NCBI GenBank assembly: GCA_963751355.1
Contig: CAVVVS010000009.1
Location: forward strand, 1 to 64,000
Source of the DNA: CAVVVS01 sp963751355
GTDB lineage: Bacteria; Bacteroidota; Ignavibacteria; Ignavibacteriales; Ignavibacteriaceae
Length of the DNA: 64,000 nucleotides
Direction of reading: 5' to 3'
A program made the position numbers and the translations under genes. The notes beneath the pieces were generated by a model. That model was given only the letters and a program-made list of their open reading frames with translations. It searched no databases and was not told the origin of the DNA. This document shows, piece after piece, positions 1-8,606 of the stretch. How positions within the stretch are numbered: position 1 is the stretch's first letter; every line of letters starts with the position of its first letter.

Positions 1-1
1 A

Positions 2-379
2 GAAAAGAAAAAAACCGATGCCGGGTATATAAATATTTCTAATGCTGAATTAACAGCGTGTGATTTAGTTGCGTATCAGCATAGAATAGGAGGATTAAAT
101 AGAGCGGCAACAATATTATACGAATTAACAGAATCGATGACACCTCAAAGATTTGAAAAAGTTCTAAAAAATGATATACAATTTAGCGTGCTGCAAAGGC
201 TAGGTTATATCTTAGATGTTGTTTTAGAAAATAAAGAGCTAACTGAAGTGTTAAAACAATATCTTAGTACAAAGAGGTTATTTAGAGTTCCATTGAAAGC
301 GGGTTCTCCCAAAGAAGGAGCTAAAGTAAATGCTGATTGGAAGATTATTGAAAATTTCAAAATTGAAACAGACTTTTAA
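2..379 (+). CDS. AbiEi-family antitoxin of a type IV toxin-antitoxin pair, 5'-truncated by the window edge
   Basis: The frame is open from base 2, so only the C-terminal 125 residues are seen; an internal ATG at 137 is not the true start. The visible part (residues like GGLNRAATILYELTE followed by a two-helix region) resembles the C-terminal half of AbiEi antitoxins, which in the family repress their own operon and neutralise the AbiEii nucleotidyltransferase. The stop codon overlaps the next start by one base (TAATG at 377-381), the translational coupling expected for an AbiEi/AbiEii pair. The N-terminal winged-helix domain lies outside the window. The assignment rests as much on the partner gene as on this sequence. 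Confidence 0.75.
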   Translation, partial: EKKKTDAGYINISNAELTACDLVAYQHRIGGLNRAATILYELTESMTPQRFEKVLKNDIQFSVLQRLGYILDVVLENKELTEVLKQYLSTKRLFRVPLKAGSPKEGAKVNADWKIIENFKIETDF

Positions 380-1161
380 TGATTCCTAAAGCGTACATAA
401 CCGAATGGAGGAATAAAGCGCCCTGGATTAACGATTACCAGGTGGAGCAGGATCTAATTATTGAAAGAGCATTAGTTGAAATATTCTCGCATGATGAATT
501 AAAAGAACAGCTTGCTTTTAGGGGGGGAACAGCTTTACATAAATTATACTTAAATCCCCAAGTAAGATATTCTGAAGATATTGATTTAGTTCAGGTAGAC
601 GCGGGGCCAATTAAAGAAATATTAAAAAATTTAAGAAAACAACTTGAATTTCTTGGTGAAGCAAACAGTAATACTTCCATACATAATAATACTTTGTATT
701 ATCGCTTTGTATCCGAAAATGAAGGAATAAAATTAAAATTAAAGATTGAAATAAATACAAGAGAACACTTTACTGTATTAGGTCATAAGTTCATTTCACA
801 CAATATTGAAAGTGAATTTTTCACTGGGAAATGTGATATAAAAACTTTTGAAGTGGAAGAATTATTAGCAACCAAACTTCGAGCCTTATACCAGCGCAAT
901 AAAGGAAGAGATTTATTTGATCTGTGGTACGCAAGTGAAAACCTGGAATTGAGTGTGCCTAAAATTATTGATACCTTTCACAAGTACTTAGAAAATGATA
1001 GCTTGTCTATCTCTAGTAGAGAATTCAATATTAACATGGAACAAAAAATTAAAGATCGTGAATTTCACGGCGATGTGGTGGGATTGTTAAGACCGGGAAT
1101 TGAATACGAAACGCCAAAAGCCTGGGAAAAAATTAAAACTCTAATTATTGATAAAATATGA
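379..1161 (+). CDS. AbiEii/AbiGii-family nucleotidyltransferase toxin
   Basis: A 260-residue protein with the minimal nucleotidyltransferase signature: GGTALHK at about residues 49-55, then SEDIDL at 65-70, whose two Asp residues are the expected metal ligands. A later K-x-R-A-L-x-x-R-x-K-x-R-D-x-F-D-L-W block around 168-187 is typical of AbiEii. In the family these enzymes transfer nucleotides to RNA (for example tRNA acceptor ends) and arrest growth, giving abortive phage defence. All motif residues are present, so it is probably active. It is coupled to the antitoxin upstream by TAATG, and its stop overlaps the next ATG (ATGA at 1158-1161), placing the pair in one operon with the broken DUF1156 gene. 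Confidence 0.88.
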   Translation: MIPKAYITEWRNKAPWINDYQVEQDLIIERALVEIFSHDELKEQLAFRGGTALHKLYLNPQVRYSEDIDLVQVDAGPIKEILKNLRKQLEFLGEANSNTSIHNNTLYYRFVSENEGIKLKLKIEINTREHFTVLGHKFISHNIESEFFTGKCDIKTFEVEELLATKLRALYQRNKGRDLFDLWYASENLELSVPKIIDTFHKYLENDSLSISSREFNINMEQKIKDREFHGDVVGLLRPGIEYETPKAWEKIKTLIIDKI

Positions 1162-1573
1162 GTTGTAAAAAGTTAATTGAAGTTGCAATGCCAGTAAAAG
1201 AGGTATCTGCAGAAAGCGTAAGAGATAAATCTTTCAGACACGGGCATATTTCTACTTTGCATTTATGGTGGGCTAGGAGACCACTACCTGTTTGCCGAGC
1301 AGTTGTTTTTGCAAGCCTTGTTTCTGATCCGCTTGATGAAAATTGCGGCCGCAATTTGTAGAAGCGGTTAATAGATTACTTACAGGAAATACTTACAAAC
1401 CTTACGATGATATCCCTTTTACAGCGGCTGTAGATAAGATGGGAGACAATCCCCGCAATCGTTTATTGATGTTTATAGGTAAGTTTTCTCCCAAATTCGT
1501 TCAAATTGAAAAACCCGGAAAAGGTAAATGTCCACCAAAAGAAACTCTGGATGCTGGCAGCCTTGTTAAATGA
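1158..1573 (+). pseudogene. DUF1156 defence-associated protein, broken N-terminal remnant
   Basis: The first 60-odd codons (1158-1343) encode a DUF1156 N-terminus: KKLIEVAMPVKEVSAESVR, then a RHGHISTLHLWWARRPLP motif. DUF1156 proteins are large, methylase-like components of multi-gene anti-phage islands. At about 1345-1352 the frame shifts; in another frame the expected sequence continues (PQFVEAVNRLL, YKPYDDIPFT, NRLLMFIGKFSPKF) up to GSLVK followed by TGA at 1571-1573, where family members usually have Trp (KWEN). The rest, normally several hundred residues, is gone. The shift falls at an eight-base palindrome GCGGCCGC. A sequencing error could explain the shift but not the missing bulk of the gene. 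It starts as an ATGA overlap with the toxin gene. Confidence 0.75.
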
Positions 1574-2009
1574 GAAAATTAAAACAAATTTAGATATTGA
1601 TGAGATAAATAGATTAATTAAAAGTATTATATCACAAGAAAGTAGAAAATACAAATCCGAAGATGAGCTCCTTGATGCTTATGATAGAAGGAACATTACA
1701 AGAGAACAGTTGAAGTTATATTTAGAAGAAATTAAAAAAAATAAAGATATAAAGTTGCCCGAAATTAAAAAGATTAAGCAACATTATTATAATCCATTAT
1801 TATTAGCCACAAATGATTCCAAAGAATATTTTAAGAATATTATTAGGGAAGATAGTGAAATTGAATTTTTCAATAAGCTTGTAGAGTATAGTGAAAAAAA
1901 AGACAATAAATTAAAGAAATATGATTGGTGGTATTTTTCAAAATTAGTTGAAAATATAGATGAAATAAAAATACCGTATTTTGAAAAATATCGGGCTTTT
2001 TTGTTTTAA
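1574..2009 (+). pseudogene. C-terminal-like fragment of a large restriction/helicase protein
   Basis: Directly behind the DUF1156 remnant, another frame is open to TAA at 2007-2009. It encodes a charged helical stretch and then sequence like HYYNPLLLA, KYDWWYFSKLVENIDEIKIPYF. This recalls the region of type III restriction Res-like helicases just before the C-terminal nuclease domain, which is absent here: the frame ends soon after. There is no credible start of its own. I read it as the fused remains of a second gene of the same island after an internal deletion. The family assignment is tentative; that it is a fragment is likelier than that it is a functional 167-residue protein. Confidence 0.4.
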
Positions 2010-2211
2010 ACATTTTGCAGAATCCATGTAATTTCTGCAATTTAAAGTCGGATATTTTCTACTTTTACCTTTTTACTGCCAGTTAGATCAATTGTGAGTC
2101 AATTAGCATATTGTAATTATACTAAATTTTAATATGATTTTTAAAGAAGATAAATCTTATAAAATCTACCGCTAACATGGGTTTACATCAAAGGGGGAAA
2201 TATAAAATTCT

Positions 2212-3180
2212 TTAATGCTTAACCATTTTATTAATATTGATTCCGCATCTAGTTCTTATTGTCGTTGAAGGCTGCAGCACAATGATATCTTGCTGATTGT
2301 TAAATGCATCGGGAGGAGCAGTCATCGGTTCAATTGCTATGCTTTTGCGTGACGGCGGTATATAGACCTGAACAAAGTTATATTTGTGTTCTCCCGTTTC
2401 CTGCCAGATTTCAATACCTGTTGAATTTACAGGGTTAAATAAAACCGTCTTTGTCATCCCTCCGTTTTCTTTTACACGGAAACAATTATCGAAACATGAT
2501 TCGCCTATTTGTTTTAGTTTATTAAACTCTTTATGCTCGATGAATGTGCCGGTAGGAATAAAACAGTTGTCAACTTCCAATGTATATAATGATTTTAATT
2601 CAAGCTGAACATTATCTATATTATCCCCGAATGTAAAATATGGATGCCAGCCATCCACAATTGGAAAAGTGATGTTATCTACATTTTTAATAATAGTTTC
2701 TAACGTTAGATGGTTATCTTGTGTTAAAGTGTAATTCAGTCTGATATTAAAACGGAAAGGAAAGCCTGGCTCATTCCCTTTATACTTTAATTCAACTCCC
2801 AGCGTAGCTTGGAATTCATCCGCAGTTTGATCAGCGACTTCAAATTTTTTATCTAATAAAAATCCGTGAATAGAATTATTCTCATGCGGGAAATTCATAT
2901 TCAATTGATATTCTCTACCGTTGAAATTGTATTTCCCGTTCTTTATTCTGTTGGCAAACGGGAAAAGCTTTGCGCCCTTAAATTTTTGATTATAATTTAT
3001 TTGTAAATCATCCTGACTATCATATCCATCAATTATAGATTGCAAAGAACTCCCGGTGTTAATCACAAAATTATTTAATACAGCCCCGAAACCAGTGATA
3101 ATTTCCACGAACTCACCGGATTGTTTATTTAATAATCTGTAAGCTTCTATATTACCGAAGTCGTGTTTTTTTATAATCAT
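2212..3180 (-). CDS. aldose 1-epimerase (mutarotase) family protein
   Basis: A 322-residue protein with the galactose-mutarotase fold signature: FPFANRIKNG near residues 93-102, the HGF motif near 125, GWHPYF near 179-184 (catalytic-type His) and an EPMTAPPDAFN segment with the acidic residue near 290. The family interconverts alpha and beta anomers of free aldoses in the cytoplasm. No signal peptide is seen. It is the third gene of the xylB-xylA-mutarotase run, 20 bases after xylA, so it probably speeds anomerisation of xylose for the isomerase. The start has only a weak ribosome-binding site, which fits translation as part of a polycistronic message. Confidence 0.85.
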   Translation of the reverse strand: MIIKKHDFGNIEAYRLLNKQSGEFVEIITGFGAVLNNFVINTGSSLQSIIDGYDSQDDLQINYNQKFKGAKLFPFANRIKNGKYNFNGREYQLNMNFPHENNSIHGFLLDKKFEVADQTADEFQATLGVELKYKGNEPGFPFRFNIRLNYTLTQDNHLTLETIIKNVDNITFPIVDGWHPYFTFGDNIDNVQLELKSLYTLEVDNCFIPTGTFIEHKEFNKLKQIGESCFDNCFRVKENGGMTKTVLFNPVNSTGIEIWQETGEHKYNFVQVYIPPSRKSIAIEPMTAPPDAFNNQQDIIVLQPSTTIRTRCGININKMVKH

Positions 3181-3200
3181 TTTACTTTTATTCCATAGAT

Positions 3201-4535
3201 TTAAATAAAATTTGCAATAATAGATTCGTACAATTCTTGTTTACCGCTAATTTGAGCCGGTTCGCCGTTCTGCTCTGCATGTTTTCTTAAATCATCTAAG
3301 GTGAGGTTGCCTTTTTCAAAATCTGACCCGGTCCCGTTGTCAAAAGAAGCATACCTTTTCTCTCTGAGAGAAGTATAATCTGAATCATTCAAAATATTAT
3401 CCGCGATAACTAAAGCTCTCGCAAAAATATCCATCCCGGAAATATGTGCAATAAAAAGATCTTCCTGGTCCGTGGAATTACGCCTAAGTTTTGCATCGAA
3501 ATTTATACCGCCGGTTTTAAATCCACCTGCTTGTAAAATAACCAGCATTGATTCGACAGTCTCATAAATATTCAAAGGAAACTGATCCGTGTCCCACCCG
3601 TTTTGATAGTCACCTCTATTTGCATCTATACTGCCGAGCAGCCCGGCATCTGCCGCAACTTGCAGATCATGCTGAAAAGTGTGTCCTGCAAGTGTAGCAT
3701 GATTAACTTCTATGTTTAATTTAAAGTCGTTTTCCAATCCATGTTTATGAATAAAACCGACAACAGTATCGGCATCATAATCATATTGGTGTTTAGTCGG
3801 TTCCATAGGTTTCGGTTCGATAAGAAAAGTTCCTTTAAAACCTTTACTCCTTCCGTAATCACGGGCCATTTTTAAGAATGTAGCGAGGTGTTCTTTTTCA
3901 CGTTTCATATCTGAATTAAGTAGAGAAAAATATCCTTCCCGTCCGCCCCAGAAGACATAATTTTCACCTCCTAAAGTTATAGTAGCATCAAGTGTCCGCT
4001 TTACTTGCGTACCGGCATAAGCTATTACATTGAAATCCGGATTTGTTGCTGCGCCGTTCATATATCTCGGATTTGAAAAAAGATTTGATGTTCCCCAAAG
4101 TAGTTTTACTCCAGATGCCTCTTGTTTTTTCTTTGCATACTCTGTGATAATTTGGAGTCTCTTGTCAGATTCTTCGATGGACGATCCTTCTTCAATCAGA
4201 TCAAAATCATGAAAGCAATAATAAGGTGTTCCAACTTTTGTAATAAATTCGAATGCTGCATCCATTTTTGCTTTTGCTCTTTCAACAGGATCTGTTGGCG
4301 AGTTCCAAAGATAATTTTTAGTCCCTGGTCCGAAAGGATCATTCCCTGTATTACAGAATGAATGCCAGTATGCGGTTGCAAATCTAAAATGCTCCTGCAT
4401 GGTTTTACCTGCAACAACTTTTTCCGGCTCATACCATTTAAAGGCCAGATGATTTCGTGAATCCTTTCCTTCATATTTAATTTGTTCTATCCCTTTAAAG
4501 TATTCTTGATTACCGGTTGATAATTTTAATTTCAT
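3201..4535 (-). CDS. xylA: xylose isomerase
   Basis: A 444-residue protein of the usual length for the class II enzyme, converting D-xylose to D-xylulose in the cytoplasm. Visible signatures are YCFHDFD near 106-112 (catalytic His/Asp), a VFWGGREGY block near 194-202, LIEPKPMEPTKHQYD (metal-binding Glu and Lys) near 239-253, and GSIDANRGD near 306-314. The ATG overlaps the xylB stop in an ATGA arrangement (4532-4535), and a GGAG ribosome-binding site lies inside the end of xylB, so the two are translationally coupled. A mutarotase gene follows after 20 bases. Confidence 0.97.
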   Translation of the reverse strand: MKLKLSTGNQEYFKGIEQIKYEGKDSRNHLAFKWYEPEKVVAGKTMQEHFRFATAYWHSFCNTGNDPFGPGTKNYLWNSPTDPVERAKAKMDAAFEFITKVGTPYYCFHDFDLIEEGSSIEESDKRLQIITEYAKKKQEASGVKLLWGTSNLFSNPRYMNGAATNPDFNVIAYAGTQVKRTLDATITLGGENYVFWGGREGYFSLLNSDMKREKEHLATFLKMARDYGRSKGFKGTFLIEPKPMEPTKHQYDYDADTVVGFIHKHGLENDFKLNIEVNHATLAGHTFQHDLQVAADAGLLGSIDANRGDYQNGWDTDQFPLNIYETVESMLVILQAGGFKTGGINFDAKLRRNSTDQEDLFIAHISGMDIFARALVIADNILNDSDYTSLREKRYASFDNGTGSDFEKGNLTLDDLRKHAEQNGEPAQISGKQELYESIIANFI

Positions 4536-6034
4536 TTCCCACTCCTTTTATTTAGATTAATTTCTAATTCCGATTCCCATTTTTCATAAGCCTGCTGATA
4601 AAGCTCTTTATCTTTTTCATCCGGTTCGATAGTTTCTAAACATTCCAATCCTTTAAATGCTTCTTCAAAAGAAGAATAAAAATTTCCCCCGTAAGCAGCT
4701 GCACGGGCTGCACCCAAAGCCCCATCTGTATTATATAACTGAATTGACGCTCTGCTTAAAGTTGAGATTGTATCTCTGAATATTTTACTTTGAAACATAT
4801 TCGCCATTCCAGCGCGAATTACCCCGGGATAAACAGAAAGTTCTTTTAAGATATTTATTCCGTAAATGAATGAAAACGCAACTCCTTCCGTCACCGAGCG
4901 AAGCATATGATTGCGGGAATGATGATTGAAATCTAATCCGGAGAATAAAGCTCCCGGTTCTTTATTTTCGAGCATTCTTTCCGCGCCGTTCCCGAAGGGA
5001 AGGAAAGTAAGGCCATCTGACCCGATGTTTACCTGTTCTGCATATCGATTCATTTCATTATAAGATATCGAGGAATCGAATAATATTTTTCTCATCCAGC
5101 TGTTTGATATTCCGGTACCGTTTATACAAAGAAGAATTCCGAGTCGTCTTAAATTCCGTTTATGATTAACGTGTAGAAATGTGTTAATCCTGTTCTTTTC
5201 ATCGTACTTAATTTCCTCGCTTACTCCATATACTACTCCGGAAGTTCCGGCGGTTGCTGCAATTTCTCCGGGTTTCAAAACATTCAATGAAAAAGCATTG
5301 TTTGGTTGATCTCCCGCTCTATAAGTTATAGGAATTCCTTTCGGCAGCCCGGTTTCTTCGGCTGCTTTTTTCGATAATTGACATTGTTCACCGAAAATGG
5401 GAGTCAATGCCGGAAGTAATTCTTCTTTTATACCGTAATATTTCATTAAAAATTCAGCGGGTTCATCTTTCCTGAAATTCCATAAAATTCCTTCGGAAAG
5501 TCCCTCGCTTGTGGTGGTAGTTTCTCCGGATAGTTTCATCGCTATAAAATCACCAGGCAGCATAATTTTATAAATCTTATCATACAAACCGGGTTCATTT
5601 TCAATTATCCATCTTAGTTTTGAAGCGGTAAAATTTCCGGGCGAATTTAAAAGAGAATGAAGACATTTTTCCCTGCCGATATCTTTAAACGCCTCGTTAC
5701 CTATTTTCACAGCCCGGCTGTCACACCAAATAATAGAAGGACGTAAAACCTTCAATGTTTTGTCCACTACAACAAGCCCGTGCATTTGATAGGAGATGCC
5801 GATTGCTTTTATATCGGCAGCATTGACTTTCGAGGAAGAAAGCAATTCTTTTGTTGCCGTTTTTACAGATTCCCACCATACTTCAGGATCTTGCTCAGCC
5901 CAGCCGGGTTTTGGGGATGATATTTCCATTTCATTTTTCGGAAACGCAGCGTGTTCAATTTCTTTGCCGGTATCAATATCATAAAGCGCGGCTTTTATTG
6001 ATGAACTTCCGACATCGTACCCAAGTGTAATCAT
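4532..6034 (-). CDS. xylB: xylulokinase (FGGY family)
   Basis: A 500-residue FGGY carbohydrate kinase that phosphorylates D-xylulose to xylulose 5-phosphate, feeding the pentose phosphate pathway. It starts with the ATPase fold motif GYDVGSSSIKAALYD, has the MHG segment (YQMHGLVVVD) near 107-116, the catalytic-type Asp in YRAGDQPNNAF near 240-250 and an AGTSGVVYG phosphate loop. FGGY members also act on other sugars; assignment as xylulokinase follows from coupling to xylA. It is the first gene of the xylBA-mutarotase operon and is divergent from the Nudix-type regulator. Confidence 0.92.
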   Translation of the reverse strand: MITLGYDVGSSSIKAALYDIDTGKEIEHAAFPKNEMEISSPKPGWAEQDPEVWWESVKTATKELLSSSKVNAADIKAIGISYQMHGLVVVDKTLKVLRPSIIWCDSRAVKIGNEAFKDIGREKCLHSLLNSPGNFTASKLRWIIENEPGLYDKIYKIMLPGDFIAMKLSGETTTTSEGLSEGILWNFRKDEPAEFLMKYYGIKEELLPALTPIFGEQCQLSKKAAEETGLPKGIPITYRAGDQPNNAFSLNVLKPGEIAATAGTSGVVYGVSEEIKYDEKNRINTFLHVNHKRNLRRLGILLCINGTGISNSWMRKILFDSSISYNEMNRYAEQVNIGSDGLTFLPFGNGAERMLENKEPGALFSGLDFNHHSRNHMLRSVTEGVAFSFIYGINILKELSVYPGVIRAGMANMFQSKIFRDTISTLSRASIQLYNTDGALGAARAAAYGGNFYSSFEEAFKGLECLETIEPDEKDKELYQQAYEKWESELEINLNKRSGK

Positions 6035-6059
6035 AAAAATATCCTTGTTATAATATTAT

Positions 6060-6076
6060 AGTGTAAAAATTACACT
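6060..6076. promoter_or_regulatory. palindromic operator candidate in the xylB/regulator divergent promoter region
   Basis: A perfect 7-bp inverted repeat, AGTGTAA then AAA then TTACACT, lies 26 bases upstream of the xylB start and between divergent genes. A related half-site (GTACACTTT) occurs at about 6112-6120. Its position suits binding by the adjacent NrtR-like regulator to control xylose genes. That pairing is inference. Confidence 0.55.
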
Positions 6077-6212
6077 TATTATTAATAATCCGCAATGGAA
6101 AAACGTAATATGTACACTTTTTGAAATATTGTACCAATTAACTAAATTTGAAATAAATCTTAGTTAAATAAAAGATTTGACTTTTTTCGTATTAATAATT
6201 AGGGAAAACATC

Positions 6213-6905
6213 TTGTCGCATCAACTGGGAAAAGTAATAGATAACTTGTCGATAGACTGTGTGATATTAGGATTTGAGAACGGCGGGCTTGAAGTTTTAT
6301 TAGTCCGGAGAGCCATTGAGCCTTCAAGAGGAGAATGGGCATTACCGGGCGGATTCATTTTAAAGTTAGAAGATATAGATAAAGCTGCTGAAAGAATATT
6401 AAATGAAACTGCTGGTATTCAAAATATTTTCATGGAACAATTTTCGGTTTTTGGTGATGTCCAAAGGTACCCTGATCGAAGAGTTATCACAATCGGATAT
6501 TATGCTCTTGTTAGTCCTGATAAATATGTCTTGCATACGGGTATTGATACAAGTGAGGTAAAATGGTTTCCTTTTTCAAAAATATCCAAACTTCCGTTCG
6601 ATCATAATAGAATTATCAAAGAAGCACTTCATCGGTTAAGAACAAAAGTGAAACATCAGCCGGTGGGATTTGAACTGCTTCCCAAAAAATTTACCCTCCC
6701 GAAACTTCAGTCACTATACGAAAGTATTCTCGGTGTTAAGCTTGACAAAAGGAATTTCAGGAAAAAACTGTTGAATATGAATCTTTTGATAAAACTTGAT
6801 GAGAAAGAAAAAGATAACGTGCGGAGGGCAGCCACTCTTTACAAATTTGATAGGAAAATGTATAAAAAATTGGTCGATAAAGGATTTAATTTTGAATTGT
6901 ATTAA
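6213..6905 (+). CDS. Nudix-domain transcriptional regulator (NrtR/AraR-like), probable xylose regulator
   Basis: I choose TTG at 6213, preceded by AGGGA at 6201-6205, giving 230 residues; the frame also extends to a TTG at 6177 without a ribosome site. The N-terminal part is a Nudix fold (residues about 10-140: DCVILGF, WALPGGF, then a Nudix-box region reading GFILKLEDID...ERILNETAGI). The box is degenerate: the REUXEE core reads RILNET, lacking catalytic glutamates, so hydrolysis is unlikely. The C-terminal 80 residues look like the winged-helix DNA-binding domain of NrtR regulators (LPKLQSLYESILG, RNFRKKLLNM). In Bacteroidota related proteins sense pentose metabolites and control arabinose or xylose genes. 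The divergent xylose operon and palindrome support that role. Confidence 0.85.
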   Translation: MSHQLGKVIDNLSIDCVILGFENGGLEVLLVRRAIEPSRGEWALPGGFILKLEDIDKAAERILNETAGIQNIFMEQFSVFGDVQRYPDRRVITIGYYALVSPDKYVLHTGIDTSEVKWFPFSKISKLPFDHNRIIKEALHRLRTKVKHQPVGFELLPKKFTLPKLQSLYESILGVKLDKRNFRKKLLNMNLLIKLDEKEKDNVRRAATLYKFDRKMYKKLVDKGFNFELY

Positions 6906-7405
6906 TCTGTCTTATGTAATGCAAAAAATAAATTATTGTAGCAAATGAGTTAATATATTCGAAGTATTCTATAAAAGAAATTCTTGTATTATTCGAAAAT
7001 AAACTTTAAGTTAATTTATACATTTCCGGTTAGGGGATAATTCCAAGTCGAAATATTATACTATCCAGAGTTAATTTAGGACCAAGTACAATTTGATTGT
7101 AGAATCCTTAAACAGTTATTTTTACCTGGACTATTCTCAACGCTGAATAAAAATACACTCTCCCTTTCTCAACAATAATACCGGGGTTAATTATCTTTAA
7201 GGGAACTTTTTTTTCTGAAATTATAATAATGTTTATCAAATTTTCTTTTCTTAACTAAATTAAGAGGGCTGGTTATATTCTTTATGACTTATTTTGATTT
7301 AAGCGAAAATACTTCTGTAAAGGAGAGGTTAGATATTGCGCAGCAGTGAACATCGGCAAACTTGTTAAGATGTATTTATCATTTTTTACAAATAGGGGAC
7401 AAAAC
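6906..7405. other. noncoding spacer of 500 bp
   Basis: No supported gene on either strand. The stretch is AT-rich. It probably holds the end of the regulator transcript and the promoter of the outer-membrane protein gene; I see no convincing terminator hairpin. Confidence 0.5.
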
Positions 7406-8146
7406 ATGAAAAATAAAAGAGTATTTATAAAATTATTATTATTAATTTTTATGATCACCGTTTCCGGCTATGCACAATTTTCTATAGATTTAGAAACCGG
7501 AGCAGCCTTCACCGGGTACAATGATGTAAGAATACCCGGAAATACAGGCACATTAATATCCCTTTCTGAAGATTTTAAATCGGACCCTGCCGTATTTTAT
7601 CGTGGAAGAATCAGTTATGCATTTAGCCGTAATACTTTTTCGATTTTAGCAGCGCCGCTCAAAATAAATGCTAGCGGAAAGTTAAACAAAAAAATTATAT
7701 TTGAAGACAAAACATTTCCCGCTAATACTTCGATAAACGCAAAATACCGTTTTAATTCTTATAGATTAACGTATAGATATCAACTAGTAAAATCTGATAA
7801 TATTAAATTTGGACTTGGATTGACAGCCAAAATTCGGGATGCAGAAATTAGTTTGGAAGGAGGGGGTTTGCAGTCATCTAAAACTAATGTCGGTTTTGTG
7901 CCTTTAATTAATTTCAACTTCACATGGAAGTTTATGGATGGATTTGGTTTAATATTGGAAGGGGATGCCTTAGCCGCAAAGCAGGGAAGAGCAGAGGATA
8001 TTCTTTTAGCTCTATCTTTTAATGCTACTCAAAAATTATTAGTTAAAGCCGGTTATCGGATTTTAGAAGGAGGTGCCAATAATGACGAAGTATATAATTT
8101 TACTCTGATTAATTACGCAGCTGCAGGAATCATATACACTTTTTAA
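7406..8146 (+). CDS. predicted outer-membrane beta-barrel protein
   Basis: A 246-residue protein from ATG 7406, chosen because it follows AGGGGA at about 7394 and begins a clear signal peptide (MKNKRVFIKLLLLIFMITVSGYAQ, cleaved after AQ); an in-frame upstream codon at 7346 only adds a non-signal extension. The mature part has alternating hydrophobic/polar strands (FSILAAPLKI, YRLTYRYQLV, IKFGLGLTAKI, GLILEGDAL, LLVKAGYRIL) and ends in an aromatic strand, YAAAGIIYTF, typical of outer-membrane barrels. No family-specific motif is recognised. It stands alone between noncoding stretches, so context gives no function. Confidence 0.7.
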   Translation: MKNKRVFIKLLLLIFMITVSGYAQFSIDLETGAAFTGYNDVRIPGNTGTLISLSEDFKSDPAVFYRGRISYAFSRNTFSILAAPLKINASGKLNKKIIFEDKTFPANTSINAKYRFNSYRLTYRYQLVKSDNIKFGLGLTAKIRDAEISLEGGGLQSSKTNVGFVPLINFNFTWKFMDGFGLILEGDALAAKQGRAEDILLALSFNATQKLLVKAGYRILEGGANNDEVYNFTLINYAAAGIIYTF

Positions 8147-8606
8147 TTTATTTAATTTAACAAAATCTCAGTAACTTCTTATATGGTTACCTGGCAGTAT
8201 TCATTGAACAGCAGCGAAAATTAGAATGGAATTATTATTTGAGGATATGCTTTTCAGAAATATTTCTAACCCGGGCGTCCTCGCCCGGTCTTCGTAAGTT
8301 AACTAATTCTAATAAATGAACTATGAACATCAGAATTGGTTTAATTATTTCTTAGGGCAAGGGTTGGTGAAAATAACGATTAAATTAGGCTGTCGGCTAT
8401 GAGACCTGTCGGAACGGGCTATGAAGTTTGCAGCTTTATTGAATTTAAAATCTTAGACTGTCAACTTGAAGGAGTAAAGTTGGACTAATTTGAAGATGCC
8501 TCAACAATTAAACATCCGATTTTTCAATAATACAATTGTACTTCTGAATTATCATTAAACCAAGGTGCAGTTTCAAAATCTAAATTTGTAAAAGATAGAT
8601 AGCGTG
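8147..8606. other. noncoding spacer with a GC-rich hairpin
   Basis: No supported gene. A perfect 7-bp GC-rich hairpin (CCGGGCG, loop TCCT, CGCCCGG) lies at 8271-8288. It is not followed by a T-run on the plus strand, so it looks more like a short palindromic repeat than an intrinsic terminator. Confidence 0.5.

Noticed and set aside
6177..6212. Longer TTG start for the Nudix regulator
   Set aside because: No ribosome site; TTG 6213 follows AGGGA and gives normal family length.
8271..8288. GC-rich hairpin as terminator
   Set aside because: No T-run follows on the plus strand and it lies more than 100 bases after the preceding stop; kept only as a palindrome.
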